From Clostridia bacterium (GTDB lineage: Bacteria > Bacillota > Clostridia > Oscillospirales > CAG-272), in NCBI GenBank assembly GCA_017472255.1, contig JAFUQU010000011.1, positions 283,072-347,071 of the forward strand: DNA of 64,000 nt, read 5' to 3'. The notes beneath the pieces are model-generated. The model was given only the letters and a program-made list of their open reading frames with translations, did not search any database and had not been told where the DNA came from. Positions 31,913 through 39,582 of the stretch are shown in pieces. Numbering within the stretch: position 1 is the first letter of the stretch; each line of letters starts with the position of its first letter. Position numbers and translations under genes: made by a program.

Positions 31913-32181
31913 GAAAGACGCGAAAAGAATTTTCGTTGGATGAACTTTATCGGCTTCTTGAAGAAGGATTGGCTGACGATGAAGCAGGTCGTGTGACTTC
32001 AGCCAACGAAGTAAAAGCAATGTTTGAAAAAAGAAATAAACCAAATAAAACCATCCGAAATACAACCATAACGGAGGTACCAAATGCAGGCAACCCAATA
32101 TATCTACCTCATCGCGGGTATGGTGCTGGCGGCGCTGATCGCCTTCACCACGACGCCCGCCGTGCGGGTGCTCGCCTATAA
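31909..32181 (+). CDS. possible small antitoxin-like remnant
   Basis: A GTG-started frame of 90 codons overlapping the stop of the aminotransferase gene by 4 nt. Residues 8-42 (FSLDELYRLLEEGLADDEAGRVTSANEVKAMFEK) resemble the C-terminal or linker segment of small antitoxins, but there is no ribosome site and the last 33 codons overlap the next gene in another frame. It may be a relic, or may be translated by coupling. Low confidence. Confidence 0.3.
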   Translation: MRKTRKEFSLDELYRLLEEGLADDEAGRVTSANEVKAMFEKRNKPNKTIRNTTITEVPNAGNPIYLPHRGYGAGGADRLHHDARRAGARL

Positions 32182-33205
32182 AATCGGCGCCATCGATGTG
32201 CCCAAGGACGAGCGCCGTATGCACAAGCAGCCCACCCCCCTCATCGGCGGACTGGCTATCTTCGCCGCCTTCGTGCTGGCGTCCCTCGCCTTCTGCGAAA
32301 TTACGCCCGAGCTGATCGCCATCTATGTGGGCGGTCTGATCATCGTCACCGTGGGCATCCTCGACGACGTGTTCAACATTAACGCCTGGCTCAAGCTGCT
32401 GGCGCAGATCGGCGTGGCGCTTATCGCCGTGTCCCAGGGCGTGGTGGTCGAATATATCAACTTATTCGGCACCTATATCAGCTTCGGCGTTTGGTCGATT
32501 CCGATCACCGTGATCTGGATTGTGGGTCTGACCAACGCCATCAACCTGATCGACGGTCTGGATGGACTGGCGTGCGGCGTTTCGGCTATCTGCTCGATTT
32601 CGCTGCTGCTGGTTATGCTGATTAAAGGCGAGTATGTCGTGGCGCTGCTGACCGCCATTGTGGTCGGTTCCTGCCTGGGATTTCTGCCGTTCAACTCCAA
32701 CCCAGCCAAGATTTTCATGGGTGATACCGGCGCGCTTTTCCTTGGATACACCATGGCCGTGATCTCTGTCACCGGCGTGTTCAAGCTGCACACGGTTATT
32801 TCCTTCATGATTCCGCTGTCCATCTTTGGTCTGCCCCTCTGCGACACGGCGTTTGCTTTCATCCGCCGCATCGCCCACGGCAAAAGCCCCTTCTCGGCTG
32901 ACCGCGGACATCTCCATCACAGACTCATCGACATGGGCTTCAACACCAAGCAGTCCGTGCGTATTCTCTACGCCATCTGCGGCATTCTGGGCACCTCCGC
33001 CATCATGTTCACCGAAGAATATTTCGCCCGCGCGCTGATTATCATCATTGCCGGATTCGCCATATTCCTCGTCAACTTCCTGATCATGCGTCATCAGGAG
33101 GATCGGGCGAAGATGGGTCTTGAGCTGACCGACAAAGCCAAAACTGACGCCAAGCCCATTGACGCCAAGAAGCCGGTCAAAACCACCGACGGCGGCGTAA
33201 AATGA
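32084..33205 (+). CDS. tagO: undecaprenyl-phosphate GlcNAc-1-phosphate transferase, MraY/WecA/TagO family
   Basis: A 373-residue membrane enzyme with about ten or eleven helices. Catalytic and substrate motifs: PKDERRMHKQPTPLIGGLAIF, VGILDDVFNINAWLKLL, NAINLIDGLDGLACG, the NxxxGDTG-type motif in KIFMGDTGALFLGY and DRGHLHHRLIDMGF, diagnostic of the WecA/TagO rather than MraY subgroup. It transfers a GlcNAc-1-P-type group from UDP-sugar to undecaprenyl phosphate on the inner face, the first step of wall teichoic acid or other secondary wall polymer synthesis. GGAGG sets the start. Overlaps the next gene by 4 nt. Confidence 0.9.
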   Translation: MQATQYIYLIAGMVLAALIAFTTTPAVRVLAYKIGAIDVPKDERRMHKQPTPLIGGLAIFAAFVLASLAFCEITPELIAIYVGGLIIVTVGILDDVFNINAWLKLLAQIGVALIAVSQGVVVEYINLFGTYISFGVWSIPITVIWIVGLTNAINLIDGLDGLACGVSAICSISLLLVMLIKGEYVVALLTAIVVGSCLGFLPFNSNPAKIFMGDTGALFLGYTMAVISVTGVFKLHTVISFMIPLSIFGLPLCDTAFAFIRRIAHGKSPFSADRGHLHHRLIDMGFNTKQSVRILYAICGILGTSAIMFTEEYFARALIIIIAGFAIFLVNFLIMRHQEDRAKMGLELTDKAKTDAKPIDAKKPVKTTDGGVK

Positions 33206-34092
33206 AGCATAAGCCCTACGACGACGACCGCAGCTACACCCTCGGAACGGTGATTCTGATCGCCATCGCGGTACTGCTCATCGGCGGTGTGCTGGTTTGG
33301 ATGTATTCGGTCAAGCTGCTGACGCTGCCGGATTTTGTCACGGAGCTGTTCGGCATCGAGGACGGTTCGGGAGAGAACGACCTGCCCTGGGACACCGGCG
33401 AGCTGTCGGGCATCGTCAAGGGCGGGAAATCGGAGGAAGGCGTGGAGCTGACCTTCGACATCACCTATGAAAACCTGCGTCAGGCGCTGCTCACCGAGCC
33501 TGAGCCGGAGGGCTTGTCCATGACGGTCAGCGCCCGCTGGCAGGCCGACGAGTATTCCCGCGAGCGCACGGTTTTCTACTGGCGGCGCGGCGGCAGCGTG
33601 CGCGCCGAGCTGTACGATGATAGCGCAAACATTCCCACGACAATTGTACTTGCCGACGATGAAAGAGTTTATTTCTATGACTCCGGCGCCGGTCTGTCCC
33701 GCACTCATCTGCGCGCCGACGGCATCACCCCCGAAAACGAAGCGGGCATTCCGTCTATCGAAGCGCTGCTGGAGGTGATCGCTTCCTTCCCCGAGAACGA
33801 GCCGCAGACAGCAGAAACGCTCCCGGCGGATGGAACCGACGGAAGTGTTTCCGATGAATTGTCCGATTGTCAGCTTGCGCTGCTTCGCACCGAGGAAGGG
33901 AACGTGTATTATGTGTCCTTCACCTGGGCTGATCTGGGGCTGCGGGAGGAATATTTCATCGCCCTTGAGTGGCGGCAGATTATCAGCGCCCGGACGATTC
34001 ACGAAGGCGTGACGATTTACGAATACGAAACGCTGTCCTTTTCCACCGACCCGGCGGATTATGATCAGGACAGATTGTATCAGGTGTCCTGA
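33202..34092 (+). CDS. single-pass membrane protein of unknown function
   Basis: A 296-residue protein with a short basic/acidic cytoplasmic start, one membrane helix at about residues 13-37 and an extracytoplasmic region beginning with an acidic, Gly-rich linker. The distal part (VFYWRRGGSVRAELYD, VYFYDSGAGLSRTH, VYYVSFTWADLGLREEYFIALEW) looks like a beta-sandwich or lipoprotein-carrier-like fold. Translationally coupled to the tagO-like gene (ATGA), so an envelope role is likely by context. No family recognised. Confidence 0.7.
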   Translation: MKHKPYDDDRSYTLGTVILIAIAVLLIGGVLVWMYSVKLLTLPDFVTELFGIEDGSGENDLPWDTGELSGIVKGGKSEEGVELTFDITYENLRQALLTEPEPEGLSMTVSARWQADEYSRERTVFYWRRGGSVRAELYDDSANIPTTIVLADDERVYFYDSGAGLSRTHLRADGITPENEAGIPSIEALLEVIASFPENEPQTAETLPADGTDGSVSDELSDCQLALLRTEEGNVYYVSFTWADLGLREEYFIALEWRQIISARTIHEGVTIYEYETLSFSTDPADYDQDRLYQVS

Positions 34093-34093
34093 C

Positions 34094-34639
34094 CTAAAAT
34101 CCAATGATAAACAGCAGACCGAGGATGAGCAGCAGATCGTCATCCCGGTCTTTGCTGTCCTGCTGCGTCAGCAGCAGAATGATCAGCCCGATAAGCAGCA
34201 GATCGTCGGTTTCAAAGCCGCGGATCAGGCGGGACAGCAGTCCGTGTAATCCGCCCCGGTCGTCGTCGCAGTCGTCCCGTCGGCGGTCGTTGCAACGTTC
34301 GTCACGACGGTCGCAGCGGTCGTCACGGCGTTCGCAAATCTCGCGCCGATCGTCACAGCGGTCATCATGACGATCATCGTTGCAATCGTTGCGCCGGTCA
34401 TCACAGCGATCATCCCGCCGATCGTCACAACGATCATCCCGTCGATTATCTTTGCAATCATCGCGTCGATCATCGCGGCGGTCGTCACGACAATCCTCAT
34501 GGCGTTCCTCGCGCTTCTCCTCGCACGGCTCCTCTTTGCGGGGGTTATCGCATCGCGGTTCCATGCGGCACGCTGTGCCGCTGCACATGGTGCCGCCGTA
34601 GTTGTCGGGGATGCGCGAACGGTTTGGTCTGGCGTACAT
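34094..34639 (-). CDS. Asp/Arg/Cys repeat protein with C-terminal hydrophobic pair
   Basis: A 181-residue protein of striking composition. Residues about 38-125 are a low-complexity tract of Asp-Asp-Arg-Arg units with Cys recurring every 7-9 residues (for example RCDDRRDDRCDDRRNDC). The C-terminus has two hydrophobic blocks beginning with acidic residues (DDLLLIGLIILLLTQ and DDDLLLILGLLFIIG). The same organisation of a charged, Cys-bearing tract plus DLLLI blocks suggests a structural, perhaps spore-surface or membrane-associated protein (inference). Its overlap with open frames on the other strand is a consequence of repeat codons GAT/CGT. It is the last of a three-gene minus-strand cluster. 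Confidence 0.7.
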   Translation of the reverse strand: MYARPNRSRIPDNYGGTMCSGTACRMEPRCDNPRKEEPCEEKREERHEDCRDDRRDDRRDDCKDNRRDDRCDDRRDDRCDDRRNDCNDDRHDDRCDDRREICERRDDRCDRRDERCNDRRRDDCDDDRGGLHGLLSRLIRGFETDDLLLIGLIILLLTQQDSKDRDDDLLLILGLLFIIGF

Positions 34640-34652
34640 ACAATCCCTCCTT

Positions 34653-35063
34653 TCAGCGGCCGAACATATTTCCGGCGATGTCGGAAAATTGCAGCAGCTT
34701 CACAATCAAATCCACCTTTTCCGCCCGACCGTGCCGCAGAAAGGGCTTCAGCGCAAAGAGCAGAGCACAGCGTTTGTCTCTTATTGAGTTTGACCGGTCG
34801 CAGGAGCAATCCGAAACCCGTCCGCCCACAGCAATCGCCGGTTCGGACAGCGGCTCGGCGGACACAGGCAGCGCCGTCTCCGCTTCGGAAACAGATTCGT
34901 GGAACGGCGGGTCAGGCTCATCGCGAACCGACGGCTCATTCGCTGTCTGCCTGGAAGACGTTCCGCCGCCCAGCAGAGTCCCGGCGACGCTCATCAGGCG
35001 GGCGAGCGCTTCGGGGTCGCCGAGAATCTGGTTCAGCTTGGACGAGAAATCCCCGTCCATCAC
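34653..35063 (-). CDS. small hypothetical protein, cluster gene 2
   Basis: A 136-residue protein with a helical N-terminal segment (SSKLNQILGDPEALARLMSVAGTLLGGG), a disordered Ser/Pro/Glu-rich middle and a helical C-terminal segment (FALKPFLRHGRAEKVDLIVKLLQFSDIAG). Its start overlaps the stop of the preceding gene by 4 nt, so translation is coupled. I associate this arrangement with small conserved proteins of spore-forming Clostridia, but cannot name a family. Confidence 0.65.
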   Translation of the reverse strand: MMDGDFSSKLNQILGDPEALARLMSVAGTLLGGGTSSRQTANEPSVRDEPDPPFHESVSEAETALPVSAEPLSEPAIAVGGRVSDCSCDRSNSIRDKRCALLFALKPFLRHGRAEKVDLIVKLLQFSDIAGNMFGR

Positions 35064-35305
35064 ATTTTGCCCAGCGCCTGAAGCAGGGCGCGCACACGCT
35101 CCTCGCCGAGCATGGCGGTGGCTTTGGCGATATCGGCGTTGCTGGCGTTGGACAGGCTGGCGCGCACGTGGCGCAGGTCGGAGACGGCGGCATCGGCGGA
35201 ACGCTTGTCGATGCCCGCGGCCTGTGCCAGCGCCTGAATGGTGCGGGCGAGGGTCTGGTCGTCGAGAGAGAGCAGACGGTCGAGAGTGGTTTTATCGATT
35301 TGCAT
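35060..35305 (-). CDS. small helical hypothetical protein, cluster gene 1
   Basis: An 81-residue all-helical soluble protein (MQIDKTTLDRLLSLDDQTL, AGIDKRSADAAVSDLRHVR, NADIAKATAMLGEERVRALLQALGKM). GGAGG precedes its ATG. First gene of the coupled trio ending in the Asp/Arg/Cys repeat protein. Function unknown; the linked order suggests the three products work together. Confidence 0.65.
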   Translation of the reverse strand: MQIDKTTLDRLLSLDDQTLARTIQALAQAAGIDKRSADAAVSDLRHVRASLSNASNADIAKATAMLGEERVRALLQALGKM

Positions 35306-35437
35306 GGTATTACCTCCGATTTTAACCGCGCTTGGCGGTTTTGATTTCCACTACTAATTCTATGTATATTCGCCGGAATGGTGACTGTATTCCCGCAAAA
35401 TAACAATACTTTTTCATTTCACGGAGAGAGCGAACCT

Positions 35438-35953
35438 ATGAAATATCTGATTTTTTCCGATTCCCACGGCGCGTCGGTGCTGACCCGCCGCATCCTCGGC
35501 GAACAGCAGGCGGACACCGACGGCGTAATCTTCCTGGGCGACGGTCTGCGCGAATTCCGCAAAACCGCCGCCGAATTCCCGAAGCTGGACGTTCACGCGG
35601 TGGCGGGCAACTGCGATTTTGACGTGAGCCTCGCCGATCAGAAAGCCTTCGAGCAGTTTTTCGAGCTGGAGGGCTTCCGGATTATGATTACCCACGGACA
35701 CCGGCATTTTGTCAAGATGGGCACCGATTACATCGCCGACTACGCCCGGCAGAAGGGCGCGGATGTGGTGCTGTTCGGACACACCCACCAGCGGCTGGAA
35801 ACATGGCTTCCGCCGGTAAAGGACGGCGAAAAGGGGCTTTATCTTTTCAATCCCGGCAGCATCACGCTGCCAAAGGATGATCGCCTGTCCTACGGCGTGC
35901 TCACCATCAGAAACGGGCAGATTCTTCTGTCACATGGAATATTGGGGGAATGA
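35438..35953 (+). CDS. YfcE/MJ0936-family metallophosphoesterase
   Basis: A 171-residue calcineurin-like phosphodiesterase. Metal ligands appear in order: FSDSHG, FLGDGLRE, VAGNCDFD, ITHGHRHF and LFGHTHQRLE. Such enzymes hydrolyse phosphodiesters with Mn2+ in vitro; the natural substrate is unclear. The ATG at 35438 follows GGAGAG; 20 extra upstream codons lack a ribosome site. Next gene starts 2 nt after its stop. Confidence 0.9.
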   Translation: MKYLIFSDSHGASVLTRRILGEQQADTDGVIFLGDGLREFRKTAAEFPKLDVHAVAGNCDFDVSLADQKAFEQFFELEGFRIMITHGHRHFVKMGTDYIADYARQKGADVVLFGHTHQRLETWLPPVKDGEKGLYLFNPGSITLPKDDRLSYGVLTIRNGQILLSHGILGE

Positions 35954-35955
35954 TT

Positions 35956-36474
35956 ATGACTTATCGTCCGAAACAGAACGGCGCGGCGAAGAAGGTGGCC
36001 TTTCTTTTGCTGCTGATTGGCATTTTGATTATGATGATCTCGTCGCTGGACATCCCGCTGCGGGCGGTGCTGCAAATTATCGCCATCCTTTGCGTGGTGG
36101 TGGGACTGCAATATCTGACCCGCTACGTGCTGTCCGACTTCCGCTATGTGCTGGAGGACAACGATGACGGTTCCGCCGACCTGCTGATTTTCAAGGCGCA
36201 GGGACAGCGGGAAGCGAAGGTTGCTCACGTTGCGCTGAACCGCACCGTCGCTTTCTTCAAGCGCGACACGTTGAAGGATTATCAGGCGAAGTACGGCAAA
36301 ACCTCCCACCGCTTCAATTACTGCCAGAACCCGGACAAAGCCGTGGAATGGCTGTTGATTTTCAAGGACGGCGAAGACCTGATCGAGGTTATCTTCGAAC
36401 CGGACGCCGCGTTCGTGAATGAGATGAACAAGCGGATTGGCAGCGGCGGCGACGGCATGAACTTCGTGATGTGA
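35956..36474 (+). CDS. membrane protein of unknown function
   Basis: A 172-residue protein with two adjacent hydrophobic helices (about residues 14-30 and 35-55) and a soluble C-terminal domain of about 115 residues (YVLEDNDDGSADLLIFKAQ, HRFNYCQNPDKAVEWLLIFKDGEDLIEVIFEPD), PH- or YcxB-like in its strand pattern. GGGGGA is best placed for ATG 35956. Probably cotranscribed with the phosphodiesterase. Confidence 0.65.
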   Translation: MTYRPKQNGAAKKVAFLLLLIGILIMMISSLDIPLRAVLQIIAILCVVVGLQYLTRYVLSDFRYVLEDNDDGSADLLIFKAQGQREAKVAHVALNRTVAFFKRDTLKDYQAKYGKTSHRFNYCQNPDKAVEWLLIFKDGEDLIEVIFEPDAAFVNEMNKRIGSGGDGMNFVM

Positions 36475-36605
36475 AGCCATATGATTTTTTTGTGCAATAA
36501 ATAAGTTGATTTGTGTATTGATTTCCTGCCGGATATTTGTTATAATTGTATATGGAAAGAAGATTTCCTGCGGAATGCCGCAAAAGGCAAATCTCGTGCG
36601 GGCAG

Positions 36606-36666
36606 CTGACAATTTCCGCGTTTTTTAAGATATTAACTGACAATTTCCGTCGTTTTCAAGATATTA
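36606..36666. repeat. 31-bp tandem direct repeat upstream of the oxidoreductase gene
   Basis: Two consecutive copies (36606-36635 and 36637-36666) of CTGACAATTTCCG followed by a T/C-rich stretch and AAGATATTA. The GACAATTTCCG core occurs a third time at 36724-36734, at the predicted transcript start. Two upstream copies plus one at +1 resemble a regulator binding array with DNA looping. Confidence 0.7.
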
Positions 36667-36688
36667 TTGAAAAATTCTGCCCAAACGC

Positions 36689-36717
36689 TTGACAAGCCCG
36701 GCAAACTGTGCTATTAT
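36689..36717 (+). promoter_or_regulatory. promoter of the Gfo/Idh/MocA gene
   Basis: TTGACA (36689-36694), 17-nt spacer, TATTAT (36712-36717); the third GACAATTTCCG copy sits just after it. Confidence 0.75.
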
Positions 36718-36762
36718 ATTAACGACAATTTCCGTACATAGCGGATATATTGGAGGATTAAA

Positions 36763-37872
36763 ATGGAAAAATTCAGAGTTGGTATCATCGGATGCGGCGG
36801 TATCGCCCATTCGCACATGAGAGCGTACACGCGCCGCGACGACATCGAGTATGTCGCATTCTGCGATATCGTTCCCGGCAAGGCGGAAGCCTTCGCTAAG
36901 GAATTCGGCATCGAGGGCGCAAAGATTTACACCTCTCACGAAGAAATGCTGGACAAGGAGCAGTTCGACGGCGTATCGGTCTGCACCTACAACCGTCAGC
37001 ACGCCGCTCCTACCATCTACGCGCTGAACAAGGGCGTAAACGTCATTCTTGAGAAGCCCTTCGCGGTTACTCTTGATGAAGCTGTCGAAATGCGCAAGGC
37101 AGAGAAGGCCAGCGGCAAAATTCTGACCGTCGGCTTCCAGCCCCGCTTTGATAAGAATATGCAGCAGATCAAAAAGATCGTCGAGTCCGGCGAGCTGGGT
37201 CGTGTTTACTACATCCAGACCGGCGGCGGACGCCGCCGCGGCATTCCCGCTTACACCGAGTCCTTCATCAAGGACGACACCGCAGGCGTCGGCGCTCTGG
37301 GCGACATCGGCTGCTACTCCCTGGATATGGTGCTTAACGCCATCGGCTATCCCACGCCTCTGACCGTCAGCGGCTTCAAGACCGATTTCTTCGGCAAGGA
37401 TCCGGAAACCTTCCGCCACCGTTACGGCAATCCCGAGCATCTGGCTGAAATCTTCAGCGTGGATGACTTCGCAGGCGCAATCATCCGTCTGGAAGGCGGC
37501 ATTGTTCTGGACTTCCGTATTTCCTGGGCGATGAACATGAACACCCCCGGCGACACCATCATTCTCGGTACCAAAGCCGGTCTGCGCATTCCTTCCACCG
37601 ACTGCTGGAACGGCACCGTAGGCGGTCCGATGACCGTTTACCGCGACTGTGCCGGTCAGTCCATCGAGTATCAGATTCCGATTCTCAAGGACGGCCCCAA
37701 GGACGGCGATCTGTGGGACCGCAAGGTTGGCTCCTTCATCAAGGCAGTACGCGAGGGCGGCACGGCTCCCGTACCCACCAGCCAGATCATTAAGAATCAG
37801 GCGATCATCGACGGTATCGTTCGTTCCAGCGCACTGGGACGCGAAGTCGAGATCACCATTCCCGAAGTATAA
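36763..37872 (+). CDS. Gfo/Idh/MocA-family oxidoreductase
   Basis: A 369-residue NAD(P)-dependent sugar-type dehydrogenase. N-terminal Rossmann fold with VGIIGCGGIAHSHM (dinucleotide loop), then VNVILEKPFAVTLDEA, where EKP carries the conserved Lys, and the C-terminal alpha/beta domain with GALGDIGCYSLDMVL (conserved Asp and His/Tyr region). Members oxidise or isomerise sugars, inositols and their acids. Monocistronic with an elaborate upstream region (see the repeat entry), which points to substrate-controlled expression. The exact sugar is unknown. Confidence 0.9.
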   Translation: MEKFRVGIIGCGGIAHSHMRAYTRRDDIEYVAFCDIVPGKAEAFAKEFGIEGAKIYTSHEEMLDKEQFDGVSVCTYNRQHAAPTIYALNKGVNVILEKPFAVTLDEAVEMRKAEKASGKILTVGFQPRFDKNMQQIKKIVESGELGRVYYIQTGGGRRRGIPAYTESFIKDDTAGVGALGDIGCYSLDMVLNAIGYPTPLTVSGFKTDFFGKDPETFRHRYGNPEHLAEIFSVDDFAGAIIRLEGGIVLDFRISWAMNMNTPGDTIILGTKAGLRIPSTDCWNGTVGGPMTVYRDCAGQSIEYQIPILKDGPKDGDLWDRKVGSFIKAVREGGTAPVPTSQIIKNQAIIDGIVRSSALGREVEITIPEV

Positions 37873-37918
37873 GGAAATCGCGGCATTGATTTGCAAATCT
37901 GTAGAAAAGAGTATATGC

Positions 37919-37946
37919 TCGGGCGGCCTTAGGCCGCCCCTACAGG
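37919..37946. repeat. short intergenic palindrome, GGGCGGCC type
   Basis: GGGCGGCC-TTA-GGCCGCCC followed by CTACAGG, between the oxidoreductase and pseudouridine synthase genes. It could work as a terminator-like hairpin but lacks a T-run. It is of the same general type as the palindromic elements at 2749 and 27798, with different arms. Confidence 0.55.
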
Positions 37947-37973
37947 TTTGTGGGTGAAATGCCGTTTTCTGTT

Positions 37974-38585
37974 ATGTCGAAATTTATCATGTTCCACAAG
38001 CCGAAGGGGTGCGTTACGGCGAGACGGGACGCGGTGCGTCCCACGGTGATGGATTATTTTCCCGAGGAATGGCGCGACCTGCTGCACCCGGTGGGGCGGC
38101 TGGATATCGACACCGAGGGGCTGCTGATTCTCACCGACGACGGGCATTTGGACAACCGCCTGATGCAGCCGAAGCGCCACGTGGAAAAGTGCTACTTTTT
38201 CATGGCGGTGGGCGATGTGGGCGAGGAAGGCGCGCGGCGGTTCCGTGAGGGCGTGGAGCTTTATCAGCAGGGCGTGAACTCCTGCCCCGCCGTTTACGAG
38301 GAGCTTCGCCGCACCACCATCGCCGATGTGAAGGACTGGCTGCCCGAATTCCGGAGGTCGCGCTACCTGAAAAACCCCGGCGGCGCGGTAACGGTGGGGC
38401 GGCTGACCATCACCGAGGGGAAGAAGCATCAGGTAAAGCTGATGCTGAAATCGGTGGGCTGCACGATTTTTTACCTGAAGCGGGAGCGGGTCGGCGGGCT
38501 TACGCTGGACGAATCCCTGGCGCCGGGGCAGTGGCGGGAGCTGACCGAAGCCGAACTGGCGGCGCTATGCGATGAGACCCTTTGA
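37974..38585 (+). CDS. pseudouridine synthase, RsuA/RluB/RluE family without S4 domain
   Basis: A 203-residue single-domain enzyme. Motif II with the catalytic Asp is VGRLDIDTEGLLILTDDG, preceded by MFHKPKGCVTARRD; the C-terminal motif is TITEGKKHQVKLML. Family members isomerise uridine in rRNA; the usual N-terminal S4 RNA-binding domain is missing, as in RluE-like proteins. The start is uncertain: ATG 37974 lacks a good ribosome site, while GTG 37950 and ATG 37959 lie at the edge of the intergenic palindrome. It overlaps the next gene by 14 nt. Confidence 0.83.
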   Translation: MSKFIMFHKPKGCVTARRDAVRPTVMDYFPEEWRDLLHPVGRLDIDTEGLLILTDDGHLDNRLMQPKRHVEKCYFFMAVGDVGEEGARRFREGVELYQQGVNSCPAVYEELRRTTIADVKDWLPEFRRSRYLKNPGGAVTVGRLTITEGKKHQVKLMLKSVGCTIFYLKRERVGGLTLDESLAPGQWRELTEAELAALCDETL

Positions 38586-39582
38586 AGTGTCGCTGCCGTC
38601 GGGGCTGGTTGGATGCACCATCGGCGGCGTTCCGATCAAAGTGATCTCCCTGTCGCCCACGTCCATCCGGCTTGACGCGGACGGCGAAGCGCTGAATCTG
38701 CGCGTGTATTTCTACCGGGACGGGGGGATGTGCCCGTTGAACGTGACCGCCGTTCGTGACGGCGCGGATTATACCGTCGCCGACCCGGTTTACGCCGCCG
38801 AAGTGCGTCGGGTGACGAAGCTGTATACCGCTTACATTCACCGCCGACTGGACCAACCGGACGCCGACAGCTGGTGCGACCATGAACTTCCGCTGCTGCC
38901 CAACGGCTTCGACCCGGATACGGACTTCGGCGAAGTTTCGCTGGCGCTGAACGAGCCGTCCGGATACCGCCAGCCGACGCTTCCGGTGAAGGGAAAAATC
39001 GTCCGCCTTTACGTGGGAAGCCGCACCTGCCCGACGCTGCTGCCTACGCCTGAAGATTGGCGGCGGCTGGCGGTGCTTGGCTATCCGATGACGCTGGTGC
39101 TTCCGCCGCTGTCCGAATCGATGCTGGACGGCGTTCGCCCCCTGCTGGAATTGGCTGAGGAAGCGGAGATTAACGACTTCGGCGCGGCGGCGCTCTGCCG
39201 GGAATACGGCGTGGAACCGCGCCTTGGACTGCTGCTCAACAGGCGGCGGCTCGACCCGCGCCTTCCTTTGAAGGACGGCTGGCCGGATTTTGCGCCGATG
39301 CTGGCTGAAAATTCCGTGAACGACCCGCTTTGGCGGGAATATTTGGCTGAACTTGGCATCACGCGCTATGAATTCGCCGCCGCGAATTACCCGCTGACCG
39401 TCCCCGAGGGCGGGCATTCGCTGCACATCGGCTGGATTCCCACAAACGTGACCGCCGCCTTCCGCGAATCCGGCGTCACCCGCCGCTACGACGGTCTGCC
39501 GCTGATTGAACGGCAGGGCGGAATGTTCGCTTTCTTTGTTGGCGGTACCCAAAATTTCGAGCGGGTGGTGATCGAGCCGTGA
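38572..39582 (+). CDS. U32-like partner protein (divergent)
   Basis: A 336-residue protein without signal peptide. Residues 1-120 form an unassigned strand-rich domain; residues about 140-336 have a TIM-barrel-like pattern typical of the U32 family side that binds its partner: KIVRLYVGSRTCPTLLPTPEDW, AEEAEINDFGAAALCREYGVEPRLGLLLNRRRLDPRL, and ITRYEFAAANYPLTVPEG. It overlaps the following clear U32 gene by 4 nt. By analogy with UbiU/UbiV-type pairs, the two may form a heterodimer. This assignment is inference from pattern and context. Confidence 0.55.
   Translation: MRPFEVSLPSGLVGCTIGGVPIKVISLSPTSIRLDADGEALNLRVYFYRDGGMCPLNVTAVRDGADYTVADPVYAAEVRRVTKLYTAYIHRRLDQPDADSWCDHELPLLPNGFDPDTDFGEVSLALNEPSGYRQPTLPVKGKIVRLYVGSRTCPTLLPTPEDWRRLAVLGYPMTLVLPPLSESMLDGVRPLLELAEEAEINDFGAAALCREYGVEPRLGLLLNRRRLDPRLPLKDGWPDFAPMLAENSVNDPLWREYLAELGITRYEFAAANYPLTVPEGGHSLHIGWIPTNVTAAFRESGVTRRYDGLPLIERQGGMFAFFVGGTQNFERVVIEP

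Noticed and set aside
34270..34500. Regular short repeats resembling a CRISPR array
   Set aside because: The periodicity is triplet/heptad codon repetition (GAT, CGT) within a coding region; there are no unique spacers of 30-40 nt and no cas genes.
34367..35344. Plus-strand frames opposite the Asp/Arg/Cys repeat gene cluster
   Set aside because: They are repeat-codon shadows (Ser/Arg- or Ile-Ala-rich) without ribosome sites; the minus-strand trio has coupled starts and coherent products.
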